Of a stretch of 32,348 nucleotides of DNA, positions 31,970-32,348 are shown piece by piece. The notes under the pieces were generated by a model that searched no databases, was not told the DNA's origin, and saw nothing but the letters and a program-made list of their open reading frames with translations. This stretch comes from an uncultured Eubacterium sp. (GTDB taxonomy: Bacteria; Bacillota; Clostridia; Oscillospirales; Acutalibacteraceae): the NCBI GenBank assembly GCA_944385025.1, contig CALWVQ010000062.1, positions 1 to 32,348 of the forward strand. Reading direction: 5' to 3'. Both the position numbers and the translations under genes were made by a program. Each line of letters opens with the position of its first letter. Positions within the stretch are counted from its first letter, which is position 1.

Positions 31970-32348
31970 ATGAAAAAATTGTTAAGCTTCATTATGTGCG
32001 CTGTGATAATTGCTGTCAGTTTCTGCGCCTGCAGCGGTCCGAACGCCGATATGACAGAAGAAAACATTACTGAAACTGTTACAGTAGTTGAAACCGCTTT
32101 GAAAGAGTTTAACACAGAAGACCTTGAAAAATATGTAGATTCTTCAACCCTGAGCATAATTATGGGATACGCTAAGGAGCATCAGCAGTTTGTAGATTTA
32201 GGAAAAGCTATATTTGAAAACCTTGATATTGAAATAAAGAGTATTGATACGGAAAACTCTACTGTTACCGTAAGCGTTACAAACAAAGACTTGTACCAAG
32301 CTGCCGGCGATTTTGCTTCACAGCTTAAAGCTGATTATTCCACTTTGC
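31970..32348 (+). CDS. Putative lipoprotein, cut by the window end (126 aa visible)
   Basis: The N-terminus MKKLLSFIMCAVIIAVSFCAC is a lipoprotein signal peptide, with the lipid-bearing cysteine most likely C21 (FCA before it), so the product should be held on the outer face of the membrane. After a short linker, the sequence ENITETVTVVETALKEFN and the following alpha-beta pattern with IEIKSIDTENSTVTVSVTNKD resemble the small NTF2/DUF4878-like lipoproteins of Clostridia; this is a resemblance, not an assignment. AAGGGAC lies about 9-10 bases before the ATG. The frame is open to the last base. Confidence 0.75.
   Translation, partial: MKKLLSFIMCAVIIAVSFCACSGPNADMTEENITETVTVVETALKEFNTEDLEKYVDSSTLSIIMGYAKEHQQFVDLGKAIFENLDIEIKSIDTENSTVTVSVTNKDLYQAAGDFASQLKADYSTL

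Noticed and set aside
1-32348. CRISPR arrays, tRNA or rRNA genes, prophage or toxin-antitoxin modules
   Set aside because: No regularly spaced repeats, cloverleaf-like sequences, phage genes or toxin pairs were seen on reading through the window.

Overview
The window looks like the chromosome of a low-to-middling-GC Gram-positive of class Clostridia, probably a gut Oscillospirales/Ruminococcaceae-type organism. The grounds are AGGAGG-type ribosome binding sites, sigma-A-like promoters with 16-17 bp spacers, frequent TTG/GTG starts, sporulation genes (spoVT and a YtvI-like protein), Gram-positive gene orders (walJ-rlmH, pth-mfd) and protein families common in gut Clostridia. It is mostly ordinary core genome. 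I see no tRNA, rRNA, CRISPR array or prophage.

Layout. 1-~130: left end of an IS3-like element, cut by the window edge, lying just downstream of a membrane-anchored DUF3048 (YerB-like) gene. 1674-2522: an unrecognised 206-aa protein, possibly a degenerate actin-like fold, and a small charged protein whose ribosome binding site sits in a hairpin. 2581-6705: a MarR regulator and a heterodimeric ABC exporter in one minus-strand operon. 6873-7757: a divergent LysR regulator with unusual cysteine clusters. 7801-9961: nadB-nadC without nadA. 10116-12064: a HAD phosphatase/metallophosphoesterase pair. 12382-14990: murA, walJ and rlmH. 15107-17943: a YitT-family membrane protein, spoVT and an AI-2E/YtvI-like membrane protein. 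18131-21021: an ACT-domain protein, hom and lysC as an aspartate-pathway operon. 21068-26414: a CNNM/CBS protein, pth and mfd. 26500-27942: a radical SAM/SPASM protein. 28071-31771: a sugar-phosphate transferase followed by a GH2 beta-galactosidase. 31970-end: a lipoprotein cut by the window edge.

How the genes relate. The ABC subunits complement each other: one has normal Walker B/H-loop residues, the other has substitutions, as in asymmetric TM287/288-type exporters, and the MarR gene ahead of them has a perfect inverted repeat just downstream of its -10. hom and lysC open the aspartate family route, with the ACT protein a likely amino-acid sensor. pth, mfd and spoVT keep the strand and order seen in Bacillus, but a 4.4-kb block (AI-2E gene plus the opposite-strand hom operon) lies between mfd and spoVT. 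Several regulatory sites are readable by eye: seven intrinsic terminators, over a dozen promoters with near-ideal spacing, and inverted repeats at the marR, lysR, nadBC and spoVT promoters.

The strongest leads for something not yet described are the actin-like/small-protein pair at 1674-2522, the cysteine-rich LysR with its palindrome, the autoregulatory-looking spoVT promoter, and the orphan radical SAM enzyme. None amounts to a clear new system. All family calls come from reading motifs by eye, without database searches.
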